Origin: SLRI01 sp964576715
GTDB taxonomy: Bacteria; Pseudomonadota; Alphaproteobacteria; Geminicoccales; Geminicoccaceae
Direction of reading: 5' to 3'
DNA: 64,000 nt
Assembly (NCBI GenBank): GCA_964576715.1
Contig: CAZNWE010000012.1
Span: 1-64,000 of the forward strand
Below are positions 50,006-59,120 of the stretch, piece after piece (positions within the stretch are counted from its first letter, which is position 1; each line of letters starts with the position of its first letter). The notes beneath the pieces were generated by a model. The model was given only the letters and a program-made list of their open reading frames with translations, did not search any database and was not told where the DNA came from. Made by a program: the position numbers and the translations under genes.

Positions 50006-50848
50006 ATGAAATGCCTGCTCGTCGCCGACCTGCATTACGACCTGCGCAAGTTCGACTGGGTGCTCACCGCAGCCCCGCATGTCGACGTCGTGGTCCTGGC
50101 CGGCGACCATCTCGATGCCGGCTCTTCGGTGCCGCGCCCGGCCCAGGCGGTGATCGTCGAGAAGTATCTGCGGCGGATCCGCGAGCAGGCGCCGCTCTTC
50201 GTCTCGTCGGGCAACCACGACCTCGACAGCAAGGACGGCCATGGCCGCATGGTGACCCGCTGGATCACCCGCGCCCGCCGCTACGCCGTGCCGACCGACG
50301 GCGACTCGCCGCTGCTCGGCGACACGCTCTTTTCCATCTGCCCCTGGCACGACCAGCCGACCGCGTCGAAGGCCATCGCCGCCCAGCTCGAGCGCGACCG
50401 GGCGCAGCGGCCGGCACGCTGGGTCTGGGTGCACCACGCCCCGCCCGAGGGCTCCCCGGTCTGCTTCGACGGCCGGAGGGCATTCGGCGACAGAGCGCTT
50501 CGCGCCTGGATCGAGACCTTTCGCCCCGACATCGTCCTCTCCGGCCATGTCCACCAGTCACCCTTCCGGCCGGGTGGCTCCTGGGCGGATCGGATCGGCG
50601 ACACCTGGGTCTTCAATGCCGGCCACCAGATCGGCCCCGTCCCGTCGCACGTCGTCGTCGATACGGCCATGCCAGGTGCCTACTGGCAGTCGCTCGCCGG
50701 CAGCGAGATCGCCTCATTGGACGCTATGCCGGAGCGGCCGTTCGCAGCGGTCGCCGAGCCGCCGGAGTGGCTCATCGAGATGGCGCGTCCGCCGGCTCCG
50801 GCGGCAGCTCGTCCGCCGGCAGAAATGCCTCGCTCTGCTCGTGGCTGA
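50006..50848 (+). CDS. Calcineurin-like metallophosphoesterase
   Basis: Dinuclear metal phosphoesterase of 280 residues. Motifs in order: LLVADLHYDL, VVLAGDHLDAG, FVSSGNHDLDS, WVHHAPPEG and LSGHVHQSPF. The substrate is unknown. Its 3' end overlaps the convergent cNMP-binding gene by 77 bases. Start at MKCLLVADLHYD; ribosome site GGGGGAA upstream. Confidence 0.88.
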   Translation: MKCLLVADLHYDLRKFDWVLTAAPHVDVVVLAGDHLDAGSSVPRPAQAVIVEKYLRRIREQAPLFVSSGNHDLDSKDGHGRMVTRWITRARRYAVPTDGDSPLLGDTLFSICPWHDQPTASKAIAAQLERDRAQRPARWVWVHHAPPEGSPVCFDGRRAFGDRALRAWIETFRPDIVLSGHVHQSPFRPGGSWADRIGDTWVFNAGHQIGPVPSHVVVDTAMPGAYWQSLAGSEIASLDAMPERPFAAVAEPPEWLIEMARPPAPAAARPPAEMPRSARG

Positions 50849-51305
50849 GCGCCTCCAGCACCTCGTCGACCATCCCGAGGTGGTCGCCGCAGTCGTGAAA
50901 CTGCCGTTTCAGGTCGACGAGGTAGGTGGTGAGGTTGTCGAGCCGGCGGGCGAGCAGCTTGGCCACCGGCAGGCTGAGACCAGGATGCCCGGCGAGAAAC
51001 GTCGCTGCATCGTCGACGACATGCACGCAGGCCGCACCGTGCGCGCGGACGCTCGCCGTGTGCGGTCGGTCGAGCAACACCGCCATCTCGCCGAACACGG
51101 CGCCCGGCTCGTCGATCAGCGCGATTCCGACCTCGCCGCGATGGACCTCGATCGTCCCTTCGACGAGGACGAAGAGCTGGCCGCTGCGCTCGCCCTCGCG
51201 CAACAGCACCTCGCCCGGCTCGAGCTGGCGTCTCGGGCAGTCGCGGCAACTCTCCAGCATCTCCAGCACGAGCGCCTCCCGGATCTTGCCGCTACGTGCC
51301 GTCAC
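50772..51305 (-). CDS. Cyclic-nucleotide-binding-domain protein
   Basis: Single cNMP-binding domain protein of 177 residues from the GTG start: LEPGEVLLREGERSGQLFVLVEG, then the phosphate-binding cassette region VFGEMAVLLDRPHTASVRA, in which the usual Arg is His. A helical tail follows without a DNA-binding domain, so it is not a CRP-type regulator. CRDC near the N-terminus adds a Cys pair. It overlaps the META-domain gene upstream by 14 bases and the phosphoesterase gene downstream by 77 bases. Confidence 0.8.
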   Translation of the reverse strand: MTARSGKIREALVLEMLESCRDCPRRQLEPGEVLLREGERSGQLFVLVEGTIEVHRGEVGIALIDEPGAVFGEMAVLLDRPHTASVRAHGAACVHVVDDAATFLAGHPGLSLPVAKLLARRLDNLTTYLVDLKRQFHDCGDHLGMVDEVLEALSHEQSEAFLPADELPPEPADAPSR

Positions 51306-52344
51306 CGGCGCGAAAACGCGCCAGCTGCGCGCCGTCGCCGTCATAGAGGTCGAGCAAGCGGCCGAGGACACGGTAGCGCTCGGTCTCGGCCAGCGCCGCG
51401 AGCAGCGCCTGCTCGAGCTCCATGCCGACCGGGCACGCCATCATCGTGCTCGCGGTCTGGCTGAAGCGCAACGCGTCGCCGTCCGCCGCGAACCCGCCGA
51501 GCAGCCGGTTGCAGCCGCCGAAGCCCGACATCCTGAGCTCTTCCGGCGACAACAAGAGGTTGGGCCGCTGCTGGTTCTCCTCCAGCATGACTACATCGTC
51601 GCCGAGGCGCACGAGCTGCCACTCGGTACCGCGCAACGCGGCCTCGCTGAACAGCGGCGGGCAGCTCTCGCCGGGATGCACGGCGATGAACCGCAACGGC
51701 TCGAGCTGAGGTTGGAGTCCGTCGCCCTCCATCGGCGGCAGCAGCGCGATGCGCCCCTCGAGCTGGGCCAGGACCGGCGAGCCGGGCTCGACGCCGTGGC
51801 TCGCCTGGAGATCCAGATAGGCCCGCTCCAGCGCCACATTGTCGGCGACGAACGCGACCGGCAGCCGCCGGCCGGTCAGGCACTCGTCGAACAGTGCGGC
51901 ATCCGCCATGTAGCGATACATGCCACTCAGCGACAGCTCGGGCTCGAGCGGCGGCAGCTCGGTGGCGTCGAGGGTGTAGGGCAGATCGGACTCGATCGGC
52001 TGGAGGTCGGTGTCCAAGAGGCGCAGCCGATCCGGCGCCTCGATGGCGAAACCCACCGGTGCCTCGCGGCCACCCTGCAGCAGCAGGCTCATCCCGTCGC
52101 TGCCGACCACCCAACGTCCGATATCGTCGTGCACGTTGTCCGGCTGGCGATCGACGTAGGTCCGCCGAAGCTGGAAGCTGCCGTCCTCGAGGAGGTCGAG
52201 CTGCCAGTCGATGCCCGGCCCGGAAGCCGCCGGCAAGGTCCCAGCGAAGCTCTTCGGCAACTGGCCGAGCGGGCCATCGCTGGCCAGCGCGGCAAGCGGC
52301 AACGAAGCGAGGGCGAATGCCCCGAGAATGGCGGCGCGGCGCAT
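51292..52344 (-). CDS. Exported NlpE-like/META-domain protein
   Basis: Periplasmic or outer-membrane-associated protein of 350 residues. Sec signal peptide (MRRAAILGAFALASLPLAAL, cut near ALASDG) without lipobox. An N-terminal NlpE-like domain (about 25-130) is followed by a middle region with two Cys and a C-terminal META/HslJ domain (about 230-340: LRGTEWQLVRL, MSGFGGCNRLLGGF, TMMACP). META domains occur in envelope-stress proteins. The start used directly precedes the signal peptide. Confidence 0.85.
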   Translation of the reverse strand: MRRAAILGAFALASLPLAALASDGPLGQLPKSFAGTLPAASGPGIDWQLDLLEDGSFQLRRTYVDRQPDNVHDDIGRWVVGSDGMSLLLQGGREAPVGFAIEAPDRLRLLDTDLQPIESDLPYTLDATELPPLEPELSLSGMYRYMADAALFDECLTGRRLPVAFVADNVALERAYLDLQASHGVEPGSPVLAQLEGRIALLPPMEGDGLQPQLEPLRFIAVHPGESCPPLFSEAALRGTEWQLVRLGDDVVMLEENQQRPNLLLSPEELRMSGFGGCNRLLGGFAADGDALRFSQTASTMMACPVGMELEQALLAALAETERYRVLGRLLDLYDGDGAQLARFRAGDGT

Positions 52345-52529
52345 GGTCGAGCGAACCTCGCGGGCAGGTGCACGGTGCGCTAGCACTAGCGAAATCGAAT
52401 GAGCTCGTCGACCGCCAGGTCCAGCGCCTGCGTCCTGAAGCCGCCTCCATACTGGCGTGTCGCGCGGCCTTGCGCTAACCACACCAGCGATCATCCGGCC
52501 GTCGCAGCACGTACGTACGGGGACAGCTC

Positions 52530-53897
52530 ATGCCCGGTTATCTCGACCTCGAACACTTGGCCGAACGGGTCAGCCTCGGCCGGCTCGACACCATCATCGT
52601 CTGCTTTCCGGACATGCAGGGTCGGCTGATCGGCAAGCGGTTCCACGCCGAGCATTTCGTCAGGACGGGCCACGCCGAGACCCATGGCTGCGACTATCTT
52701 CTCGCCAACGACATCGAGATGGAGCCGGTCCCGGGCTACCAGGTGGCTTCGTGGCAGAAGGGCTATGGCGACTTCGTCATGGCGCCCGACCTCGCAACGC
52801 TGATCGAGGTACCCTGGCTCGAGGGTACCGCCCTCGTCCTCTGCGACATCCTCGATCATCATCACCAACCTTTGGCGCACAGCCCGCGCGCCGTCCTCAA
52901 GCGACAGCTGGCCCGCCTGGCGGAACGCGACCTGCGCGCCTTCATGGCATCCGAGCTCGAGTTCTACCTGTTCGACGAGACCTACGCTTCGGCCCGGGCG
53001 CAGCATTGGCAGAACCTGACGACCGCGAGTGAATACATTCAAGACTATGTCATCGCCGCCACCTCCAAGGAGGAGCGGCTGATGCGGCAGATCAGGAACG
53101 GCCTGGTCGACGCCGGCATCCCGGTCGAGAACAGCAAGGGCGAATGGGGGCCGGGCCAGGAGGAGATCAACGTCCGCTACGCCGACGCGCTGGTCATGGC
53201 CGACCGCCACGTGGTGCTCAAGAACGGCATCAAGGAGATGGCCCACGACGCCGGGGCTGCCGTCACCTTCATGGCCAAGTGGCACGACGACCTCGCCGGC
53301 TCCTCCTGCCACATCCACGCCTCGCTCTGGGACATCGATGGGACCAGCCCGCTCTTCCTCGACGAGAACGGCCCCTTCGGCATGTCGAGGCTGATGCGCC
53401 AGTTCGTCGGCGGCCAGCTCACCCATGCGCCCGAGCTCACCTCGTTCCTCGCCCCCTACGTCAACTCCTACAAGCGCTTCCAGACCGGCACCTTCGCGCC
53501 CACCCGCGCCGTGCTCTCCGGCGACAACCGCACCGCCGGCTTTCGCATCGTGGCTGAGAAGACCAAGGCGCAGCGGATCGAATGCCGGATCGGCGGCGCC
53601 GACCTCAACCCCTACCTCGCCTTCGCGGCCCTGATCGCCGCCGGCCTCGACGGCATCGACAACGACCTCGACTGCGGCGAGCCGTACCAGGGCGACGCCT
53701 ACAGCGATGCCGAGCTGCCCGAGGTGCCGAAGACGCTCCGGGACGCCACGGCTGCCCTCGACGGCTCGGTCATGCTGCGCGCCGCGCTCGGCGACGACGT
53801 GGTCGACCACTACGTCCACACCGCCCGCTGGGAGCAGCAGGAATTCGACCGCAAGGTCACCGACCTCGAGCTCAAACGCGGCTTCGAGCGCTATTAA
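52530..53897 (+). CDS. Glutamine synthetase-like gamma-glutamyl ligase
   Basis: GS-fold enzyme of 455 residues. Catalytic stretch: SELEFYLFDE, EEINVRYADAL, GSSCHIHASLWD (metal His), NRTAGFRI and ECRIGGADLNPYLA. It lacks the adenylylation region of GlnA and resembles PuuA- and GlnA4-like ligases that couple glutamate to an amine. The downstream ALDH and Fe-ADH suggest the amine is an amino alcohol such as ethanolamine or a polyamine; this is inference from order. Confidence 0.88.
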   Translation: MPGYLDLEHLAERVSLGRLDTIIVCFPDMQGRLIGKRFHAEHFVRTGHAETHGCDYLLANDIEMEPVPGYQVASWQKGYGDFVMAPDLATLIEVPWLEGTALVLCDILDHHHQPLAHSPRAVLKRQLARLAERDLRAFMASELEFYLFDETYASARAQHWQNLTTASEYIQDYVIAATSKEERLMRQIRNGLVDAGIPVENSKGEWGPGQEEINVRYADALVMADRHVVLKNGIKEMAHDAGAAVTFMAKWHDDLAGSSCHIHASLWDIDGTSPLFLDENGPFGMSRLMRQFVGGQLTHAPELTSFLAPYVNSYKRFQTGTFAPTRAVLSGDNRTAGFRIVAEKTKAQRIECRIGGADLNPYLAFAALIAAGLDGIDNDLDCGEPYQGDAYSDAELPEVPKTLRDATAALDGSVMLRAALGDDVVDHYVHTARWEQQEFDRKVTDLELKRGFERY

Positions 53898-53975
53898 GAA
53901 TGTGGGGAGGATGATCCTCCCCACGCCCCACCGAAATATTGAGGGGGCGTGGGGGAAATCATTTCCCCCACATTC
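53898..53975. promoter_or_regulatory. 78-bp nested palindromic element
   Basis: Two perfect palindromes of equal size (53902-53924 and 53949-53971), each with 11-base arms around a single centre base: arms GTGGGGAGGAT and GTGGGGGAAAT. Between them an 11-base inverted repeat (CCCCACGCCCC, 53919-53929, with its complement at 53944-53954). The ends GAATGTGGGG and CCCCACATTC are complementary too. It sits between the ligase stop and the ALDH start. It may be a BIME-like repetitive element or a double operator. Confidence 0.85.
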
Positions 53976-53993
53976 GCTTGCGAGGAAACGTCC

Positions 53994-55385
53994 ATGACAG
54001 AAGCGGTGCGGATCGTCTCGCCGATCGACGGCAGCATCGTCGCCGAACGGCCTCATGCGAGCGACGCCGTGGTGAGTGACGCACTCGCCGCGGCCCGCCA
54101 GGCGCAGGCCGAGTGGGCCGCCGTCCCCATCGCCGAGCGTGGCCGCTACTGTCTCGCCATGCTCGACGCCATGCTGGCGATGCAGGATGAACTGACGGTC
54201 GAGCTTGCCCGGATGATGGGCCGGCCGGTCCGTTATGGCGGCGAGATGGGCGGCTTCGCCGAGCGCGTCCGCCACATGGTCTCGATCGCCGAAGCGGGCC
54301 TGGCACCCATCGTGGTCGAGGCGAGCGCCGCCTTTCGCCGCCGCATCGTCCGCGAGCCCCTGGGCCTGGTCCTGGTCATCGCCCCCTGGAACTACCCCTA
54401 CATGACCGCCGTCAACACCGTCGTCCCGGCGCTGATGGCCGGCAACGCGGTGATCCTCAAGGCCGCCTCGCAGACGCTCCTGGTCGGCGAGCGCTTTGCC
54501 CGGGCCTTCGCTGCGGCCGGCCTGCCCGAGGGCCTGTTCCACCACCTCGTCCTCGACCACGGCCAGACCGAGCGCCTGCTCCAGGGTCACGCTGCCGACC
54601 ACGTCACCTTCACCGGCTCGGTCGAGGCCGGCCGGACCATCGAGCGGGCGGCCGCCGGCAGCTTCATCGGCGTCGGGCTCGAGCTCGGCGGCAAGGATCC
54701 GGCCTATGTCCGGGCCGACGCCGATCTCGACCAGGCGATCGAGAACCTGGTCGACGGCGCCTTCTTCAACGCCGGCCAGAGTTGCTGCGGCATCGAGCGG
54801 ATCTACGTGGCCGAGAGCCTCTACGACCGCTTCGTCGAGGGCTTCGTCGCCACCACCAAGGCCTACATCCTCGACGACCCGCTGCTCGAGGCGACCACGC
54901 TCGGCCCCATGGCCCAGGCCAAGGGCGCCGATCTCGTCCGCGCGCAGAGCGCTGCCGCCATTGCCGCCGGGGCCAAAGCGCTCATCGACCCTGCCCACTT
55001 CCGGCGCGACGGCGGCCCCGGCACGCCCTGGCTGGCGCCGCAGGTGCTGGTCGATGTCGACCACGCCATGGCCGTGATGACGGACGAGAGCTTCGGCCCC
55101 GTGGTCGGCATCATGAAGGTCACGGACGACGATGCGGCCGTGGCGCTGATGAACGACAGCGCCTACGGCCTCACCGCCTCGGTCTGGACCCGCGACCTCG
55201 ACGCCGCCGCCACCCTTGCCGGGCGCATCCAGGCCGGCACCGTCTTCGCCAATCGCTGCGACTATCTCGACCCCGCCCTGGTCTGGACCGGGGTCAAGGA
55301 CACCGGCCGCGGCAACACCCTCGCGGTGCTCGGCTATGCCGCTTTGACAAAGGCCAAATCCCTCCACTTGAGGAGTATCGTGTGA
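53994..55385 (+). CDS. Aldehyde dehydrogenase family protein
   Basis: NAD(P)-dependent enzyme of 463 residues oxidising an aldehyde to its acid. Cofactor region APWNYPYM, TFTGSVEAGRTI, general-base Glu in LELGGKDPAYV and catalytic Cys in NAGQSCCGIERIYV are intact. The ATG has GAGGAAA upstream, just after the palindromic element. Its stop overlaps the Fe-ADH start (GTGA). Lies in a ligase-ALDH-ADH catabolic cluster. Confidence 0.93.
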   Translation: MTEAVRIVSPIDGSIVAERPHASDAVVSDALAAARQAQAEWAAVPIAERGRYCLAMLDAMLAMQDELTVELARMMGRPVRYGGEMGGFAERVRHMVSIAEAGLAPIVVEASAAFRRRIVREPLGLVLVIAPWNYPYMTAVNTVVPALMAGNAVILKAASQTLLVGERFARAFAAAGLPEGLFHHLVLDHGQTERLLQGHAADHVTFTGSVEAGRTIERAAAGSFIGVGLELGGKDPAYVRADADLDQAIENLVDGAFFNAGQSCCGIERIYVAESLYDRFVEGFVATTKAYILDDPLLEATTLGPMAQAKGADLVRAQSAAAIAAGAKALIDPAHFRRDGGPGTPWLAPQVLVDVDHAMAVMTDESFGPVVGIMKVTDDDAAVALMNDSAYGLTASVWTRDLDAAATLAGRIQAGTVFANRCDYLDPALVWTGVKDTGRGNTLAVLGYAALTKAKSLHLRSIV

Positions 55386-56551
55386 CGACGCCGCCCGACC
55401 CCTACCGCGTCAACTGGAGCTATCCCACGTCCGTCCGCTTCGGCCCCGGGCGGGTCGCCGAGCTGCCAGACGCCTGCGCGGTCGCCGAAATCGAGAAGCC
55501 GCTCTTCGTCACCGACACCGGCCTCGCCGACCTGCCGATCACCCGCAACGCCTTGGCACTGCTGGAGGCCGCCGGATTCTTCAGCGACGTCAAGGCCAAC
55601 CCGACGGGCGCCAACGTCGCCGCCGGGATCGCCGCCTTCAAGGCCGGCGGCCACGACGGGGTCGTGGCCTTCGGCGGCGGCAGTGCGCTCGATGTCGGCA
55701 AATGCATCGCCTTCATGGCCGGGCAGACCCGGCCGATCTGGGACTTCGAGGATATCGGCGAATTGTGGAAGCAGGCCGACGCCCGGGCCATCGCGCCGGT
55801 CGTCGCCGTGCCGACCACTGCCGGCACCGGCTCCGAGGTCGGCCGGGCCGCGGTCATCACCAACACCGAGACGCACACCAAGAAGGTCATTTTCCACCCG
55901 AAGATGCTGCCGATGATCGTCATCGCCGACCCCCAGCTCACGCTCGCCGTGCCGCCGAGGATCACTGCCGGGACCGGCATGGACGCGCTCGCCCACTGCC
56001 TCGAGGCCTACTTCGCCCCGATGTTCCACCCGATGTCCGAAGGCATTGCGGTCGAAGGCGCCCGATTGGTCAAGGACGCCCTGCCCCGCGCCGTCGCGGA
56101 CGGCAGCGACCTCGAGGCCCGCACCATGCTGATGGCCGCAGCCTCGATGGGGGCCGTGGCCTTCCAGAAGGGCCTGGGGGCGATCCACGCCGTCTCGCAT
56201 CCGGTAGGTGCGCTCTATGACACGCCGCACGGCCTGACCAACGCCGTCTTCATGCCCTATGTCCTGGCCTTCAACCAGGATGCCATCGCGACCAAGGCTA
56301 GCCGGCTGGCCGCCTGGCTCGGGCTCGCCGACCAGAGCCTCACGGGCCTGATCGACTGGGTGCTGGCGCTCCGCGATGCCATCGGCATCCCGCACGACCT
56401 GAAAGGCCTTGGAATCACCGATGCCAGCCGCTTTGAGACGATGGCCGAGATGGCGGTGATCGACCCCACCGCCGGCGGCAACCCTCGCCGCCTCGACCTC
56501 GCGGGGGCGCTGGCCCTCTACGAGGCGGCCCTTGCCGGGAAGGTCGGCTGA
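55382..56551 (+). CDS. Iron-containing alcohol dehydrogenase
   Basis: Group III metal-dependent ADH, 389 residues. Cofactor motif FGGGSALDVGKCIAF, PTTAGTGSEVG, and metal ligands in IVIADPQLT (Asp), MDALAHCLEAY (His), AIHAVSHPVGAL (His) and YDTPHGLTNA (His). GTG start overlapping the ALDH stop. It probably oxidises the alcohol function of the gamma-glutamylated substrate before ALDH acts. Confidence 0.94.
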   Translation: MTTPPDPYRVNWSYPTSVRFGPGRVAELPDACAVAEIEKPLFVTDTGLADLPITRNALALLEAAGFFSDVKANPTGANVAAGIAAFKAGGHDGVVAFGGGSALDVGKCIAFMAGQTRPIWDFEDIGELWKQADARAIAPVVAVPTTAGTGSEVGRAAVITNTETHTKKVIFHPKMLPMIVIADPQLTLAVPPRITAGTGMDALAHCLEAYFAPMFHPMSEGIAVEGARLVKDALPRAVADGSDLEARTMLMAAASMGAVAFQKGLGAIHAVSHPVGALYDTPHGLTNAVFMPYVLAFNQDAIATKASRLAAWLGLADQSLTGLIDWVLALRDAIGIPHDLKGLGITDASRFETMAEMAVIDPTAGGNPRRLDLAGALALYEAALAGKVG

Positions 56552-56555
56552 GCCG

Positions 56556-56888
56556 GTGGCAAAGCCCCTCGGCCCCAACCCTGCACCCGGGCGGGCGGCG
56601 GCGCACGTCATGTACGCGCTCTACGCCGTCGCGCTGCTTACCGCCGTGCCGCTCGTCGTCGGCGTCATCGTCGCCTATCTCGGCCGCGGCGGCGCCGATC
56701 CCGTCTACCGGAGCCACCTCACCTGGGGTATTCGCACCTTCTGGTGGGCGCTGTTGTGGCTGGTCATCGGCACGATCCTGACGCTCGTCCTGGTCGGCTA
56801 CGTGATCCTCGCCCTGCTCTGGCTGTGGACCGCCTACCGCACCATCCGCGGCTGGCTCCGCCTCGCGGACGGCCTCGCGATCGGCTGA
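56556..56888 (+). CDS. DUF4870-like small membrane protein
   Basis: Protein of 110 residues with three predicted helices (HVMYALYAVALLTAVPLVVGV, TFWWALLWLVIGTILTLVLVG and the adjoining LALLWLWTAYRTIRG). The pattern of an amphipathic SHLTWGIRTFWW between helices fits DUF4870/Tic20-like proteins. GTG start five bases after the Fe-ADH stop. Function unknown. Confidence 0.75.
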   Translation: MAKPLGPNPAPGRAAAHVMYALYAVALLTAVPLVVGVIVAYLGRGGADPVYRSHLTWGIRTFWWALLWLVIGTILTLVLVGYVILALLWLWTAYRTIRGWLRLADGLAIG

Positions 56889-56951
56889 CGAGACGCAACT
56901 CGGCCGCGAGAGCCGCGGTGCAGCGGCGCCGCGGCCGTTGCGCCGGGGTGC

Positions 56952-58049
56952 TCAGACGTTGAAGCGAAAGTGGCAGACGTCGCCGTCAAGGATGATGTAG
57001 TCGCGGCCTTCGAGCTTCATCCGGCCGGCCTCCTTGACCGCCTGCTCGCTGCCGTACTTGGCAAAATCCGCGAACTTGATGATCTCGGCGGCGATGAAGC
57101 CGCGCTCGAAGTCGCTGTGGATGACGCCCGCGGCCTGGGGTGCGGTCGAGCCCTGCTCGGTGGTCCAGGCGCGGGCCTCCTTGGGCCCAACGGTGAAGAA
57201 GGTGATGAGGTCGAGCAGCGCATAGCCCTCGCGGATCACCCGGTTGAGCCCCGGCTCGTCGAGCCCGAGGCTCTCGAGGTAGTCCTTGCGGTCCTCCTCG
57301 GGCAGGCCGACGAGCTCGGCCTCGATCGCGGCCGAGACGACGACATGCCCGGCGCCCTGTGCAGTGGCCATCGCGGCGGCCTTGTCGCTCCAGGCGTTGC
57401 CGGCGGCGGCCGAAGCCTCGTCGACGTTCAGCACGTAGAGGATGGGCTTGGCGGTGAGCAGCGTGAAGCCGCGAACCAGCTCCTGCTCGTCTGGCGGGAG
57501 CTCGATCCGCCGGACGGCCACACCGTCTTCCATCAGCGGCAGGAGCTTCTCGACCAGCTCGAGCCGCCGCTTGGCCTCCTTGTCCTGGCCGCGGACCCGC
57601 TTGACCAGGCCGTCCTTCTGTCGGGTCAGGCTGTCGATGTCGGCGAGCAGGAGTTCGGTCTCGATCAGCTCGGCGTCGCGCAACGGGTCGATGCCGCCCT
57701 CGACATGGGTAATGTCGTCGTCCGCAAAGCAGCGCAGCACCTCGAGGATGGCATCCACTTCGCGGATCGCCCCCAGGAACTGGTTGCCGAGCCCCTCGCC
57801 CTTGGAGGCACCGCGGACGAGGCCGGCGATGTCCTTGATCTCGAGTTGCGTCGGCAGCTTCTTCGCCGACTTGCCGAGTTCGGCCAAGAGGTCGAGCCTG
57901 GGGTCGGGGACCGGCAGCCGGCCGATATTGGGCTCGATCGTGCAGAACGGATAATTGGCCGCAGCCGCCGCCGCGGTCTGCGTCAACGCGTTGAAGAGCG
58001 TGGACTTCCCGACATTGGGAAGCCCGACGATGCCACAATTGAAGCCCAT
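56952..58049 (-). CDS. ychF: Redox-regulated ATPase/GTPase YchF (Obg-like)
   Basis: OLA1/YchF P-loop NTPase, 365 residues. Walker A GLPNVGKSTLFNAL (9-22), switch motifs DIAGLVRGASKGEGLG, NVDEASAAAG in place of NKxD, coiled coil (about 130-200) and C-terminal TGS domain with TFFTVGPKEARAWT. It binds ribosomes and prefers ATP; involved in stress responses. Confidence 0.97.
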   Translation of the reverse strand: MGFNCGIVGLPNVGKSTLFNALTQTAAAAAANYPFCTIEPNIGRLPVPDPRLDLLAELGKSAKKLPTQLEIKDIAGLVRGASKGEGLGNQFLGAIREVDAILEVLRCFADDDITHVEGGIDPLRDAELIETELLLADIDSLTRQKDGLVKRVRGQDKEAKRRLELVEKLLPLMEDGVAVRRIELPPDEQELVRGFTLLTAKPILYVLNVDEASAAAGNAWSDKAAAMATAQGAGHVVVSAAIEAELVGLPEEDRKDYLESLGLDEPGLNRVIREGYALLDLITFFTVGPKEARAWTTEQGSTAPQAAGVIHSDFERGFIAAEIIKFADFAKYGSEQAVKEAGRMKLEGRDYIILDGDVCHFRFNV

Positions 58050-58104
58050 GCGGATCTCACGCGTTGCGGTCGCGGGTCAACCGGTGCCGCGCCTGGCGCG
58101 ACGC

Positions 58105-58374
58105 TCAGCGGCGACGCGGCGGCGGGCGGCGGTTGCCGGTTGGCGTCGGGCCAGCCGTCTTGTGCCGGTAGTTGATACGTCCCTTGGTGAGGTCGTAGGG
58201 CGTGAGTTCGAGGGTCACCGGGTCACCGGCAATGATCCGGATGCGATGCTTGCGCATGCGCCCCGAGGCGTAGCCGATGATCTCGTGGCCGTTCTCGAGC
58301 TTGACCCGGAACCGGGCATCGGGGAGCACCTCGGTGACGGTACCCTCCATCTCGATCATGTCTTCCTTCGCCAT
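58105..58374 (-). CDS. infA: Translation initiation factor IF-1
   Basis: S1/OB-fold factor of 89 residues: MAKEDMIEMEGTVTEVLPDA, RFRVKLENGHEIIGYASGRM and LELTPYDLTKGRINYRHK. A 17-residue Pro/Arg-rich basic tail extends beyond the usual 72 residues, and the core differs from the standard alphaproteobacterial InfA (GYASGRMRKHRIR), so it may be the second paralogue common in this class. Confidence 0.93.
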   Translation of the reverse strand: MAKEDMIEMEGTVTEVLPDARFRVKLENGHEIIGYASGRMRKHRIRIIAGDPVTLELTPYDLTKGRINYRHKTAGPTPTGNRRPPPRRR

Positions 58375-58460
58375 TCCTTCTCCCTAGCCCGGGGCAACTC
58401 GTCTCGCTGGCGCCCCGGGGCCGTTGCAGGTCAGCGTCGTCGCTCGACTGCGCAACACAA

Positions 58461-58490
58461 AATGGGCCGCCCGTCGCCGGCCGGCCCATT
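58461..58490 (-). terminator. Rho-independent terminator after csp gene
   Basis: Minus-strand hairpin with nine-base arms AATGGGCCG/CGGCCCATT around a 12-base GC-rich loop, followed by TTGTGTTG. It lies 21 bases beyond the cold-shock gene stop. Confidence 0.7.
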
Positions 58491-58511
58491 CCGCTGCGCG
58501 ACGACTGCGGC

Positions 58512-58721
58512 TCAGGCGGCGCGCAGATTGGTCGCCGACGTCTTACCGCGACGCGGGTCGGTCGTCACGTCGAACGAGACCCGCTGGCCTTCGTTCAGAT
58601 TGCTCATGCCGGCCTGCTCGACGGCCGAGATGTGCACGAACACATCATTGCCGCCGCCTTCCGGCTGGATGAAGCCATAACCTTTGGTCGCGTTGAACCA
58701 TTTGACGGTGCCGGTGGACAT
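58512..58721 (-). CDS. Cold-shock protein (CspA family)
   Basis: Nucleic-acid chaperone of 69 residues. RNP1 KGYGFIQPE and RNP2 VFVHISA are intact; it starts MSTGTVKWFNATKGYGF. A strong GGAAG/GGGGA site precedes the ATG. The upstream minus-strand region is less GC-rich and may form the structured leader typical of csp genes. Confidence 0.96.
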   Translation of the reverse strand: MSTGTVKWFNATKGYGFIQPEGGGNDVFVHISAVEQAGMSNLNEGQRVSFDVTTDPRRGKTSATNLRAA

Positions 58722-59120
58722 CTTCCATCCCCAAGCAAGAGTTGCCGCGGCGCCCATCGCCACGACATCAATCCACGTTCGGTCAGGAAGTCCCGGCTCC
58801 GTTGAGAGCCCTTATCCGGCGATAAGCCGGCAGAAACAACTTACCTCGGCGGTTCGATGCCCACGAATATGAGTGTCGAAAGCCGATTTTGCAAGCGGCA
58901 CCTTTGTATCGCGACCGAGCAAATGTCTGACGTACGGCCCTCGAACACCGGCTTGAGCCGACCTCGTCCCGCACCCGGGTGGGCGCGATGCGACGCGCGA
59001 ACACGCGCCACTCTGCCAGGGCCACGCCGCGCCCGTTGACCGAGGCCGCACGCGGAGTAGTCTTCCAGTCATGCCGTTTTGACCGCGATCGACGGCAACC
59101 CAGAGCGGAGGGCATTGGCG

